Positions 53,923 through 62,550 of a stretch of 64,000 nucleotides of DNA are shown here, one piece after another; within the stretch, counting starts at the first letter, position 1, and every line of letters begins with the position of its first letter. A program made the position numbers and the translations under genes. Under the pieces are notes generated by a model, which worked only from the letters and a program-made list of their open reading frames with translations, was not told where the DNA came from and did not search any database. The stretch is from Acidobacteriota bacterium. Lineage in GTDB: Bacteria; Acidobacteriota; Terriglobia; Bryobacterales; Bryobacteraceae. Where the stretch lies: contig JAEZIJ010000032.1 of assembly GCA_023436715.1 (NCBI GenBank), positions 22,583-86,582 on the forward strand, written 5' to 3'.

Positions 53923-55562
53923 CGCCGTTCCACAGCAACGGGCTCGTGCTGCCCGGCGCCAAGTTTGGACTGCCGGAACTCGTGTGCAGCGCCGATAAAT
54001 GCGCGGAACAGGGGGTGCGGCTCGAGCGGCTTGGACTTGAACTCGGGGTGGAACTGGCAGCCCAGGCCCCAGGGATGGTCCGGGTATTCGCAGATCTCGA
54101 CGTAGATGCCGTCGGGCGTTTCGCCCGTGATGCGCAGACCGTGCTCTTTGAGCACGCGTTCGTAGTCGCGGTTGAACTCGTAACGGTGGCGGTGGCGTTC
54201 GCCGATCTCGCGAACACCGTAGGCCCGGTGCGCGAAGCTGCCTTCGGCCAGATTGCAGGGATAGGCGCCCAGGCGCATGGTGCCGCCAAGCTCGTCCACG
54301 CCCTTCAATTCGCGCAACTTATAGATCACGCGGTGGGGCGCGGTCTGGTTGAATTCGGTGGAATCGGCCTGTTCGAGCCCGCAGACGTTGCGCGCGTACT
54401 CGATCACCATGGTCTGCATTCCCAGGCAGATGCCGAAATAAGGCACCTTCCGCTCACGGGCGAAGCGGATCGCCTGAATCATGCCTTCGATGCCGCGCTT
54501 GCCGAAGCCGCCGGGCACCAGGATGCCATCGAAGGCCGCGAGTTGATCGATTGCGCCCGGAGCCAGCAGCCTTTCGGAGTCGATCCACTCGATTTTCACC
54601 TTCAGGTTGTGAGCCAGGCCGCCGTGGAGCAGGGCTTCTTTGAGGCTCTTGTAGGAATCCTCGTACTCCGTGTACTTGCCGACCAGGCCGATTCGAACTT
54701 CGCCGATGGGGTTACGGAGGCGATCCAGCATCGCGTTCCAGAGGTCCAGGTTCCGGGGCGCGGCCTTGATGCGGAGCGCTTCGAGAATGCTCTCGTCCAC
54801 TCCCTGCTCCGCGAATACGGGCGGAAGCTCGTAGACCGACGCAACGTCGCGCGCGCTGATCACATTTTCCACGTCCACGTCGCAGAACAGCGCGATTTTT
54901 TCCTTCATTTCGGTGGAGAGGAAATGATCGGTGCGGCAGAGCAGCAGGTCGGGCTGGATACCTATGGCGCGCAGTTCCTTCACGCTGTGCTGGGTGGGCT
55001 TCGTCTTCAGCTCACCCGCCGCGGCAATCCACGGAACAAGAGTTACGTGGACAAAGATCGTGTTGTCGCGCCCTTCCTCATGGCGCATCTGGCGGATGGC
55101 TTCGAGAAACGGCAGCGATTCGATGTCGCCCACCGTGCCGCCGATTTCGACGATTACGACGTCAACCCCGTTCGAGACGCGCCGGATGGCTGCTTTGATC
55201 TCGTTGGTGACGTGCGGGATCACCTGGACGGTCTTGCCGAGATAGTCCCCGCGGCGCTCCTTCGTGATGATCTGCTCATAAATGCGGCCGGACGTGAGAT
55301 TGTTGCTCTGGGTGAGCTGGGCGTGTGTGAACCGCTCGTAGTGGCCGAGATCGAGATCGGTTTCCGCCCCGTCGTCGGTGACGAAGACTTCGCCGTGCTG
55401 GAGCGGACTCATCGTTCCGGGGTCCACGTTCAGATAGGGATCCAGCTTCTGGAGGCTCACCCGGAGCCCGCGGCTTTCGAGCAGGCAGCCGATCGAGGAT
55501 GCGGCAATTCCCTTTCCGAGGGAAGAAACCACGCCGCCGGTCACAAATATGTACTTAGCCAT
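53919..55562 (-). CDS. pyrG: CTP synthase
   Basis: 547 aa, as in E. coli (545). YIFVTGGVVSSLGKGIAASS is the synthetase P-loop, GGTVGDIESLPFLEA follows, and the C-terminal class I glutaminase has GGFGKRG, ICLGMQ with the catalytic Cys and a late His. It makes CTP from UTP, ATP and glutamine; CTP is the substrate of the KdsB reaction encoded next to it. It overlaps kdsB by 8 nt and kdsA by 4 nt. Confidence 0.97.
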   Translation of the reverse strand: MAKYIFVTGGVVSSLGKGIAASSIGCLLESRGLRVSLQKLDPYLNVDPGTMSPLQHGEVFVTDDGAETDLDLGHYERFTHAQLTQSNNLTSGRIYEQIITKERRGDYLGKTVQVIPHVTNEIKAAIRRVSNGVDVVIVEIGGTVGDIESLPFLEAIRQMRHEEGRDNTIFVHVTLVPWIAAAGELKTKPTQHSVKELRAIGIQPDLLLCRTDHFLSTEMKEKIALFCDVDVENVISARDVASVYELPPVFAEQGVDESILEALRIKAAPRNLDLWNAMLDRLRNPIGEVRIGLVGKYTEYEDSYKSLKEALLHGGLAHNLKVKIEWIDSERLLAPGAIDQLAAFDGILVPGGFGKRGIEGMIQAIRFARERKVPYFGICLGMQTMVIEYARNVCGLEQADSTEFNQTAPHRVIYKLRELKGVDELGGTMRLGAYPCNLAEGSFAHRAYGVREIGERHRHRYEFNRDYERVLKEHGLRITGETPDGIYVEICEYPDHPWGLGCQFHPEFKSKPLEPHPLFRAFIGAAHEFRQSKLGAGQHEPVAVERR

Positions 55563-56346
55563 CGTGTTTATCGAATGCGTTTACCTTTGAGGAAACCGTG
55601 CCGCCGGCCTCGAACAGCCGGGCCACTCGCTCCAGGTCGGCGGGAGTGTCTACTCCGAGCGACTCGTAATCTGTCTCGACCACGCGGATCTTGTACCCGT
55701 TCTCCAGCGCCCGCAACTGCTCCAGGCGTTCGGCGAGTTCGAGGGGACCGACAGGCAAGTCGGAATAGGCGAGCAGGAAATCGCGCCGGTATACGTAGAG
55801 CCCTATGTGTTTATAATGTGCCGCGCCAGTGTTGTCACGGAGATAGGGAATCATGGAACGAGAGAAATAGATTGCGTTATCCGCCCTGTCGCTGACGACT
55901 TTCACGACATTTGGATTCGTCAATTCGTCCGGAATCTCGATGAGTTTCTTGAGGGTCGCCATCGGGATATCCGGATCGGCGTGCAGGGCCAGCACGGCGG
56001 CATCGATCGCGCCGGGGTCGATGAGCGGCTCGTCTCCCTGAATGTTCACGACGATCCCGGCGCCGTCAGCGGAAGCGACTTCCGCAACGCGGTCTGTTCC
56101 CGAAGCATGGTCGGAACGCGTCATGCGGACGGTGGCGCCGAATCGGCGCGCCTCGGCCGCGATGCGGTCATCGTCGGTTGCGATCACTATGCTGGTCAGA
56201 TAGCGTGCCTGGCTCGCTCTTTCCCAGACATGCTGCAGCATGGATTTACCGGCGAGCAGGGCGAGAGGTTTCCCGGGAAAACGAGAGGAAGCAAATCGGG
56301 CCGGAACGACCCCCAAAATCCTACCGGGCACGTTCGATGATAGCAT
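55555..56346 (-). CDS. kdsB: 3-deoxy-manno-octulosonate cytidylyltransferase
   Basis: 263 aa. LGVVPARFASSRFPGKPLA is the nucleotide-binding start, with IVIATDDDRI, GSDHASGTDRVAEVA-type and QGDEPLIDP motifs and HIGLYVYRRDFL. It activates KDO with CTP to CMP-KDO for LPS core assembly. ATG 56346 is listed; GTG 56331 is an alternative, since TATCAT (56337-56342) lies 5 nt before it and known KdsB begins close to that codon. It is first in the kdsB-pyrG-kdsA operon. Confidence 0.93.
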   Translation of the reverse strand: MLSSNVPGRILGVVPARFASSRFPGKPLALLAGKSMLQHVWERASQARYLTSIVIATDDDRIAAEARRFGATVRMTRSDHASGTDRVAEVASADGAGIVVNIQGDEPLIDPGAIDAAVLALHADPDIPMATLKKLIEIPDELTNPNVVKVVSDRADNAIYFSRSMIPYLRDNTGAAHYKHIGLYVYRRDFLLAYSDLPVGPLELAERLEQLRALENGYKIRVVETDYESLGVDTPADLERVARLFEAGGTVSSKVNAFDKHDG

Positions 56347-56465
56347 AGGCTGCCCCCGGAGCGCGCCTGAAAACGCACCGAAAACGCAGTGCCGGGAAAG
56401 AAGCTGTCCCGTTCAGCGTGATATACTTGGATCGTCGCAGCCGGGGCGTAGGGGGAGAGCGAGTG

Positions 56466-57521
56466 ATGGTTGCGCAGCTCGTGAAGTTGAAGAGTATTTT
56501 TGTAGTTTTTGCAGTCTGTGCTTTTCTGTGGGCCGGTCCGGCTTTGCCAGGACAGGACAAACAGGAACAGCAAAACCCGAGTACCGCCGAACCTCCTCCG
56601 CGAGTATCGATCACGCCGCGGCCGTCCAAACCTGCTGCAGAAGAAGAAGCCGGCGTGGACTCGCCCAGGCCCCGCAGCCTGCGGGTGGACACCACGGTTG
56701 TTCAGATTCCGGTCACCGTCACAGATCCCCTGAACCGCTTCGTCACCGGCCTCGAAAGAGAGCATTTCCGGCTTTTTGAAGACAAAGTCGAGCAGAAGCT
56801 CACATATTTCTCCAGCGAAGACGCCCCGGTCACGGTCGGAATTGTTTTCGACACCAGCGGCAGCATGGGCTCCAAGCTGCAGAAATCCAGGCAGGCCGTA
56901 GCCCAATTGATGAAAACGGCAAACCCGGAAGACGAGTTTTTCCTGGTCCAGTTCAACGACAGGCCGGAGCTTGCCGTCGGTTTCACGAGGGAGTCCGAGG
57001 AAATCCAGAATCGCCTCACCTTCGTGCAGTCCAAAGGACGGACCGCGTTGCTCGACGGCATCTATCTGGCCATCAACCAGATGAAGAAAGACCCGCAGCG
57101 TAATCCGCGGAAAGCGCTGGTGGTCATCTCCGACGGCGGCGACAACAGCAGTCGCTACACGGAAAGCGAGATCAGGAACCTGGTGCGCGAAGCGGACGTC
57201 CAGATTTATGCGATCGGCATTTTCGAGCCCATCGGCGCCCGGGGGCGGACTCCGGAAGAACTGGCGGGACCGAGCCTGCTCTCGGAGGTCGCCGAGCAGA
57301 CCGGAGGGCGGAGTTTCGCCGTGGATAACCTGAACGAACTGCCCGACGTCGCTGCCAAGATCGGGATCGAGTTACACAACCAGTACGTACTCGGGTATGC
57401 TCCTTCGAACCGCGAAAAGGACGGCAAGTACCGCCGCATCCAGGTGAAACTGGTGCAGCCTCGCGGGCTGCCTCCGTTGCGCGCTTTCTGGCGGCTCGGA
57501 TACTATGCACCTACGCAGTAA
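56466..57521 (+). CDS. VWA-domain protein, acidobacterial type, copy 1
   Basis: 351 aa secreted or membrane-anchored protein. Signal peptide (LKSIFVVFAVCAFLWAGPA), a Pro-rich spacer, an Ig-like strand region (VDTTVVQIPVTVTDPLNRFV) and a VWA domain with an intact MIDAS (Asp129 in DTSGSMG, with later Thr and Asp). The C-terminal FRRIQV-type and LGYYAP ending is typical of the acidobacterial VWFA-related family (TIGR03436-like). ATG 56466 is preferred after GGGGGAGAGCGAG. It overlaps the second VWA gene by 17 nt. Confidence 0.88.
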   Translation: MVAQLVKLKSIFVVFAVCAFLWAGPALPGQDKQEQQNPSTAEPPPRVSITPRPSKPAAEEEAGVDSPRPRSLRVDTTVVQIPVTVTDPLNRFVTGLEREHFRLFEDKVEQKLTYFSSEDAPVTVGIVFDTSGSMGSKLQKSRQAVAQLMKTANPEDEFFLVQFNDRPELAVGFTRESEEIQNRLTFVQSKGRTALLDGIYLAINQMKKDPQRNPRKALVVISDGGDNSSRYTESEIRNLVREADVQIYAIGIFEPIGARGRTPEELAGPSLLSEVAEQTGGRSFAVDNLNELPDVAAKIGIELHNQYVLGYAPSNREKDGKYRRIQVKLVQPRGLPPLRAFWRLGYYAPTQ

Positions 57522-58431
57522 ATGCTTGTTTTTTTCGGCTGTAGCGGCCTTGACCATTGCCGTGTGCGCGCAGGAGGGCCCGACCTTTACCGCGGACACG
57601 CGGCTTGTGGTGCTGCATGCCACGGTCGTCGACAGGCACGGCAAACTGCTCACGAACCTTGACCGCAAAGCCTTTCACATCTTCGAGGACGGAGTCGAGC
57701 AGCCGCTGAAGGTTTTCCGGCGCGAGGACGTTCCCTTGTCGATGGGGATCGTGGTCGATAACAGCGGCAGCATGCGCGACAAACGGCGCAAGGTCGAGGA
57801 CGCAGCCATGGCGCTCGTCAAGGCCTCGAACCCGCAGGATGAGGTGTTCGTCGTAAACTTCAACGACGAAGCCTATCTCGACGTGGATTTTACCTCCGAC
57901 TTGAAGAAACTCGAGGAAGGCGTGGCCCGGATCGATTCGCGCGGCGGCACCGCGATGCGCGACGCGATCGACCTCGCGATGGATCACTTGAAGAAGGCCA
58001 AGCGCGACAAAAAGGTGCTCGTCGTGGTTACGGACGGCAACGACAATGCCAGTGAGGTCTCCCTCGAACGGCTGATTCAGAAGGCGCAGCAGAAGGAAAT
58101 CGGCGTCTATACGATCGGCCTGCTCAATGAAGAGGAGCACCGCGAAGCAAGGCGGGCCAAGCGGGCGCTCGACTCGATTACCGAAGCCACCGGCGGCCAG
58201 GCTTCTTACCCGAAGGACGTTGACGACGTAGGGAAGTTCACTCTGGAAGTGGCCCACGAGATCCGCAACCAATACACCCTCGCTTACAGCCCGATGAAGC
58301 CGGAACTCGATGGCACCTTCCGCCAGATCAAGGTCACGGTCAACGGAGGCGGCAAGCCTACCGTGAGGACGCGGACCGGCTATTACGCCTCGCCCGAGCT
58401 TGCCAAAGCCAAGCCCGGCGCGGCCGACTGA
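57505..58431 (+). CDS. VWA-domain protein, acidobacterial type, copy 2
   Basis: 308 aa. Signal peptide (CLFFSAVAALTIAVCA), an N-terminal beta region (TRLVVLHATVVDRHGKLL), then VWA with MIDAS DNSGSMRDK starting at Asp85 and the SRGGTAMRD motif. It is closely related to the third copy (same order and similar length, many identical stretches), and more distantly to the first. It overlaps the first copy and is followed by the third after 33 nt. Confidence 0.88.
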   Translation: MHLRSKCLFFSAVAALTIAVCAQEGPTFTADTRLVVLHATVVDRHGKLLTNLDRKAFHIFEDGVEQPLKVFRREDVPLSMGIVVDNSGSMRDKRRKVEDAAMALVKASNPQDEVFVVNFNDEAYLDVDFTSDLKKLEEGVARIDSRGGTAMRDAIDLAMDHLKKAKRDKKVLVVVTDGNDNASEVSLERLIQKAQQKEIGVYTIGLLNEEEHREARRAKRALDSITEATGGQASYPKDVDDVGKFTLEVAHEIRNQYTLAYSPMKPELDGTFRQIKVTVNGGGKPTVRTRTGYYASPELAKAKPGAAD

Positions 58432-58452
58432 TCCAGTCCGGTGCTCCCCTGA

Positions 58453-58458
58453 TAAAAT
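58453..58458 (+). promoter_or_regulatory. -10-like element for the third VWA gene
   Basis: TAAAAT, 6 nt before the GTG at 58465, and no SD. No strong -35 was found. It would let the third copy be transcribed on its own as well as by read-through. Confidence 0.35.
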
Positions 58459-58464
58459 AGTGCG

Positions 58465-59367
58465 GTGGTACGCGTTTACAAGGCCATCGTGTTCTCGATC
58501 CTGGCCGTTGGGTTCGGCTGGGCGCAGGAAGACGCCGATGCGGTGTTTCGGACCGATACCCGTCTGGTGGTCCTGCATGCCACGGTGGCGGATAAGAACG
58601 GCAAACTTCTCACCACTCTTCCCAGAACGGCCTTCCGCACGTTCGAAGACGGCGTAGCGCAGCAGATCAAAGTGTTTCGCCGCGAGGACGTTCCCGTGTC
58701 GATGGGTCTGGTTATCGATAACAGCGGCAGCATGCGCGAAAAGCGCCGCAAGGTGGAGGCGGCGGCCATGGCGCTCGTGAAGGCGTCGAATTCCGACGAC
58801 GAGGTGTTCATCGTTAACTTCAACGACGAACCCTACCAGGACGTGCCGTTCACGAACAACCTGAAGCGGATGGAGGAAGGACTCGCCCGCATCGACTCCC
58901 GCGGCGGGACCGCCATGCGCGACTCGATTCTCGCCGCGATCGGCTACGCAAAGTCCAAGGGGCGCCACGAGAAGAAGGTGATCGTGGCCATTACGGACGG
59001 CAATGACAATATGAGCGAGGTGGGCCTGGACCGGCTGGTCCAGGAAGCGCAGCGGCAGGAAGTTCTGGTATACGCCATCGGCCTCTTTGCGGAAGAGAAA
59101 GGGGGCGAGGCACGCAAAGCTCAACGCGCGATCTCTGCGATTACAAAGGCCACCGGCGGGCAGGCTTACTATCCCAAGGAAGTAGACCAGGTGGGGAGTG
59201 TGGCCCTCCAGGTGGCCCACGATATCCGCAACCAGTACATCATCGCCTACTCGCCAACGAACCAGGCGTTGGACGGCAGCTTCCGCCAGATCCGGCTTCA
59301 GGTGGATGGTCCGGGCCGGCCGGTTGCACGAACCCGCACCGGCTATTACGCCACCGCGACAAAGTAG
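58465..59367 (+). CDS. VWA-domain protein, acidobacterial type, copy 3
   Basis: 300 aa. Signal peptide (VYKAIVFSILAVGFGWA), beta region (TRLVVLHATVADKNGKLLTT), VWA domain with DNSGSMREK at Asp85, and a C-terminal RQIRLQVDG-type segment ending YYATATK. The same positions and phrases as copy 2 show a recent tandem duplication. MIDAS residues are intact, so metal-dependent ligand binding is likely. No partner gene for protein-complex assembly is adjacent. Confidence 0.87.
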   Translation: MVRVYKAIVFSILAVGFGWAQEDADAVFRTDTRLVVLHATVADKNGKLLTTLPRTAFRTFEDGVAQQIKVFRREDVPVSMGLVIDNSGSMREKRRKVEAAAMALVKASNSDDEVFIVNFNDEPYQDVPFTNNLKRMEEGLARIDSRGGTAMRDSILAAIGYAKSKGRHEKKVIVAITDGNDNMSEVGLDRLVQEAQRQEVLVYAIGLFAEEKGGEARKAQRAISAITKATGGQAYYPKEVDQVGSVALQVAHDIRNQYIIAYSPTNQALDGSFRQIRLQVDGPGRPVARTRTGYYATATK

Positions 59368-59442
59368 ACCGGGCAAAGCACGGTACTGAACCGCGAGCGT
59401 AAGCGAGTGGTCCCGCGGCCTTGATACGGTCGCGATTACCGG

Positions 59443-60504
59443 TCAGAGCGTCTGCGTGACTTTGCTCAGCGTGCGCGGTTGGTCGGGGTTCAGTCCCTTT
59501 TCCGCAGCCAGGCTCGCGGCAAACAGCTGGGCCGGGACGATGTAGGGAATGAGTGTGTAAAGCTCCTCCGGTTCCACGCCGGGGCGCGTGAGTTTTGCCG
59601 GAATGATAATCGAGCGCCCAGGGAGCGCAGCGGCAGCGCGGTTGCTGCGGTCGGTGATGGTGAGCGTTTCCGCCTTGAGCTGGTAAAGGCGGTCCAGAAA
59701 CTCACGCGTGGAGGGCCAGGTCACTCCCGCCGGGGCGAAGGTGAATATCGGAAACGAACGCTCAACCATTGCAATGGGGCCGTGCAGGAAGTCCGCGGAT
59801 GAAAACCCTTCGGCCACAACGTAACACGTCTCTTTCAGTTTGAGACCGAACTCAAGAGCGTTGGCGTAACTCAGACCGCGGCCGACGACTACGGCGTGGT
59901 CCATAAAGCAGTACCGCTGTGCGATCTCCGCAACACGGGGTTCCAGGGCGAGCGCCGCGTTCGTCCATTCCGGTACGCGCCGCAGGTCATCGAGCCGAAT
60001 TCGACCGCCGAGCGCATAGGCCAGCAGGTAAAACATCATGAGCTGGCCGGTGTAGGTTTTCGTGGCGGCAACACTTTCCTCCCTTCCCGCCCGAACCAGG
60101 AAAGGAAACTCGGCGAGCCGCGCGAGTGTGCTGCGCGGTTCGTTTGTAATGCCCACGGTCAGCGCGCCCTGCTGACGCCCGCGCTCGAGCACCAGGTTCG
60201 TATCCGTGGATTCTCCGGACTGCGAGATCGCCACCTGCAAGACATCACGCAAATCCAGACCGCCGCCGTACAGTGTGAAGACGGACGGCGCGGCGAGCGA
60301 GACCGGGATGCCCGTGGTGATTTCGAGCAGGTACCTTCCGAACTGCGCCGCGTTGTCGGATGTGCCGCGGGCTGCCAGAACGATCAGCCGCGGCCGCCTG
60401 GACTCGACCCTCGCACGGAATCGTTCTATGGCCTTCAGCTGCGCCGCAAGCGTCCGTTCAAGCGCGGACGGCTGCTGCCGGATTTCCTCGAGCATTTTGG
60501 ACAT
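59443..60504 (-). CDS. SIS-domain sugar isomerase (GlmS C-terminal / NagB-II-like)
   Basis: 353 aa with two SIS domains and no glutaminase domain. EIRQQPSALERTL opens as in GlmS isomerase halves; ARGTSDNAAQ, ISQSGESTDT, EESVAATKTYTGQL and GRGLSYANALEFGLKLKET are the sugar-phosphate-binding segments. It is probably a glucosamine-6-phosphate deaminase or aldose-ketose isomerase rather than a complete GlmS. It is convergent with the third VWA gene. Confidence 0.85.
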   Translation of the reverse strand: MSKMLEEIRQQPSALERTLAAQLKAIERFRARVESRRPRLIVLAARGTSDNAAQFGRYLLEITTGIPVSLAAPSVFTLYGGGLDLRDVLQVAISQSGESTDTNLVLERGRQQGALTVGITNEPRSTLARLAEFPFLVRAGREESVAATKTYTGQLMMFYLLAYALGGRIRLDDLRRVPEWTNAALALEPRVAEIAQRYCFMDHAVVVGRGLSYANALEFGLKLKETCYVVAEGFSSADFLHGPIAMVERSFPIFTFAPAGVTWPSTREFLDRLYQLKAETLTITDRSNRAAAALPGRSIIIPAKLTRPGVEPEELYTLIPYIVPAQLFAASLAAEKGLNPDQPRTLSKVTQTL

Positions 60505-60534
60505 TGTTGATCTTTTAGCACAAAAGACAGAACC

Positions 60535-60685
60535 GTATCAGGGCACGGCTTCAGGTTGTGGTGCAGAGCGCTACGATCGCAGGGCCTTAGCCGGCTTTAG
60601 CCCCCGGGCATGGCGCTAACAGGGGCTAAAGCCCGTGGCTTGGCAAGGGCTTGCGGCACGCCTAAAGCCGCGCCCTGATACAAGG
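60535..60685. repeat. Two family C repeats in opposite orientation
   Basis: The first (about 60535-60605) reads GTATCAGGGCACGGCTTCAGG and ends GGCTTTAGCCCCC; the second (about 60621-60685) is inverted, AGGGGCTAAAGCCCG then GGCACGCCTAAAGCCGCGCC and CTGATACAAGG. Stems are less perfect than at 23074 and 50235, so these are older copies. They lead directly into the 49-bp tandem array. Confidence 0.65.
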
Positions 60686-60690
60686 CCTCA

Positions 60691-60857
60691 AGCCACGGAC
60701 TTCCACTTGCCTGAAGCCGTGCCCTGATACAATGCCCCAAGCCACGGACTTCCACTTGCCTAAAGCCGTGCCCTGATACAAGGCCTCAAGCCACGGACTT
60801 CCACTTGCCTAAAGCCGTGCCCTGATACAAGGCTCAAGCCACGGACTTCCACGTCCT
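60691..60857 (+). repeat. 49-bp tandem repeat array, about 3.4 units
   Basis: Units start with AGCCACGGAC at 60691, 60740, 60789 and 60837 (spacing 49, 49, 48). Each contains ACGGACTTCCACTTGCCTAA or GA and then AGCCGTGCCCTGATACAA, the end of the family C repeat, so the array arose by tandem growth of a C end. The fourth unit is partial. It occupies the gap between the SIS gene and the secretin stop. Unit-to-unit changes are few, pointing to recent expansion. Confidence 0.8.
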
Positions 60858-60870
60858 AGCTGTCGCACGG

Positions 60871-62442
60871 TTACAGCGGGATTTTGAGCCGGCCCTCCGG
60901 CCCGATCGACCAGGCGCGGACCGGGGCGGCCTGGGAAGGAGGCAGGCTCAGCAATTCCGGCTTGATCAGCAGGATAACCTCGGTCGATTGCTTCTGAATG
61001 TCGTTCTTGCGGAACAGTTGGCCGATCACGGGCAGCGTGGAAACCCCTGCCAGCCCGGAGATGGTTTTCGCCTCGCTGTTGCTCATCAGGCCGGCCACAA
61101 TCGCCCACTCGCCCGTTTTCAGGCGCACCTTGGAATCGAGTTTTCTCGTGGAAATGACGGGTATTCCGTTGATGCTCTGTCCTGCCAGGACCTTGAATTC
61201 GGCGTTGAGGTCCAGCGACATCTCCTCCATCCCGTTGACGTGAGGAGTGACTTTCAGCAGCAGCCCAAGATCCTCAAAAGAGAACGTGGGGGGCACGAGA
61301 CTGAACCCGAGAAAACCGGCGGTCGGGATGGGGTACTTGTCCCCGACGTGGAACGTGGCCGCCGAGCCGTCGGCCGTACGGACTTCGCTCTCCAGCAGAT
61401 TCTTGCCGGACGACTTCGTCATGGTGGCAAAAGCTTGTGCGTCGCCGATACCCACACCGAACAGGCTCGACCCGAGCGCCACTCTGGCGAGGCTGGTGAG
61501 CGCGCTCACTGTCCCGCCGGTTCCGACGAAGAGAATCGGCAGGCTGTTCGGCAGCAGCATGCCGTATGTGAGCAGGCTGCTCCGGTCCACCTCGAGGAAG
61601 CGCATCTCAATGGAGACCTGGGCCCGGCTCCGCGACAACTGCTCGAAAAGAGCCTGGGCGGGGCGGACCTTCGAGATGCGATCCTTGATCAGCACCATCT
61701 GCCGGCCGGCATCGACCGCGAACTTCTGAATTTCCATCGTCTGCTGGACGGAGCGCGCCAGTTCCGTCGCTTCCTGCGGCGTCACAGCATCCGGAATCGG
61801 GATCGAGATAGCGATGGTAGGCTCCGACTCCGCCCGCTTCTGAGGAGTGTCCTTGACCACCATAAACAAGCGGTCGCCAAGCGGGACGACGAAGGATGCC
61901 GTAGCCGCCTGGAGCGCCTGGACGGCAAGGCGGAAGTCGGCGTCGTCGAGCGCGATTCGCAGTTCCGGTCCCGGTTGGTAGTCGCTGTCGAAAACCGTTT
62001 GGAGCCCGTACAGCTTGGCTACCTGCTCGAAGAGCGACCTGGCGTTGCCGCGCAGATTAAGGTTGTTTCGCTCGGGACGGGGCTTCAATTCGGGAGGCGG
62101 ACGCAGGCGACGGACCTCGGCCAGGTCGTCCGCCGTAATCTGTTCGGAAAAGCCCGCGAGCGGCTTGAGCGGCTCCAGTTCGACTTCGCCGTTCTCGGAC
62201 ACCTTCGGCATCACGCGGGCTTTGAGCGCGGCGCGCGTGCGGAGCGCCTCACTGCGGGCCCAGTACTCTTTGTGGGCCGGGTCCTTGGCCGCAGCCTGGG
62301 CGTACAGGACATAGGCGCGCACCACGTCGCCCTGGCGTTCCGCTTTCTGCCCTTCTTTGAACAACTTGGCGGCACTCGGCTCGCCCGCCGAGACGCTCAG
62401 CGCAATCACCAGACACACCGCCACTGCTCGTGAACAGGTCAC
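60871..62442 (-). CDS. Secretin-family outer-membrane protein (GspD/PilQ-like)
   Basis: 523 aa from the GTG at 62442. Signal peptide (AVAVCLVIALSVSAG), a TPR-like N-terminus (KLFKEGQKAERQGDVVRAYV), one secretin N-type domain (about 130-210), then the secretin barrel with VSIEMRFLEVDRSSL, FHVGDKYPIP, FEDLGLLLKVTPHV and a VAGLMS...LPVIGQLFR core. Only a short N-region is present. The frame can extend to ATG 62538, but that would give a long basic head and leave 12 nt to the divergent gene. TATCTT lies 5 nt before the GTG. Confidence 0.83.
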   Translation of the reverse strand: MTCSRAVAVCLVIALSVSAGEPSAAKLFKEGQKAERQGDVVRAYVLYAQAAAKDPAHKEYWARSEALRTRAALKARVMPKVSENGEVELEPLKPLAGFSEQITADDLAEVRRLRPPPELKPRPERNNLNLRGNARSLFEQVAKLYGLQTVFDSDYQPGPELRIALDDADFRLAVQALQAATASFVVPLGDRLFMVVKDTPQKRAESEPTIAISIPIPDAVTPQEATELARSVQQTMEIQKFAVDAGRQMVLIKDRISKVRPAQALFEQLSRSRAQVSIEMRFLEVDRSSLLTYGMLLPNSLPILFVGTGGTVSALTSLARVALGSSLFGVGIGDAQAFATMTKSSGKNLLESEVRTADGSAATFHVGDKYPIPTAGFLGFSLVPPTFSFEDLGLLLKVTPHVNGMEEMSLDLNAEFKVLAGQSINGIPVISTRKLDSKVRLKTGEWAIVAGLMSNSEAKTISGLAGVSTLPVIGQLFRKNDIQKQSTEVILLIKPELLSLPPSQAAPVRAWSIGPEGRLKIPL

Positions 62443-62550
62443 CAGAGAAGATATGACGGCGAGAGCTGGCCATGCGTGCAGGTCTGGACGTTGACGAATA
62501 GAAGCATGGACGCGGCGGCGAAAATGGACTAGCATCATGAAGAAACCGCT

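Noticed and set aside
53946..55895. A 649-codon frame antisense to pyrG
   Set aside because: It mirrors the pyrG coding sequence and has no recognisable domain.
57511..59376. A 621-codon frame antisense to the VWA genes
   Set aside because: It spans two duplicated genes in the antisense direction; its internal repetition simply mirrors their duplication.
60691..60857. Short regular repeats suggestive of a CRISPR array
   Set aside because: Units are contiguous with no unique spacers, the repeat is 49 bp, and there are no cas genes.
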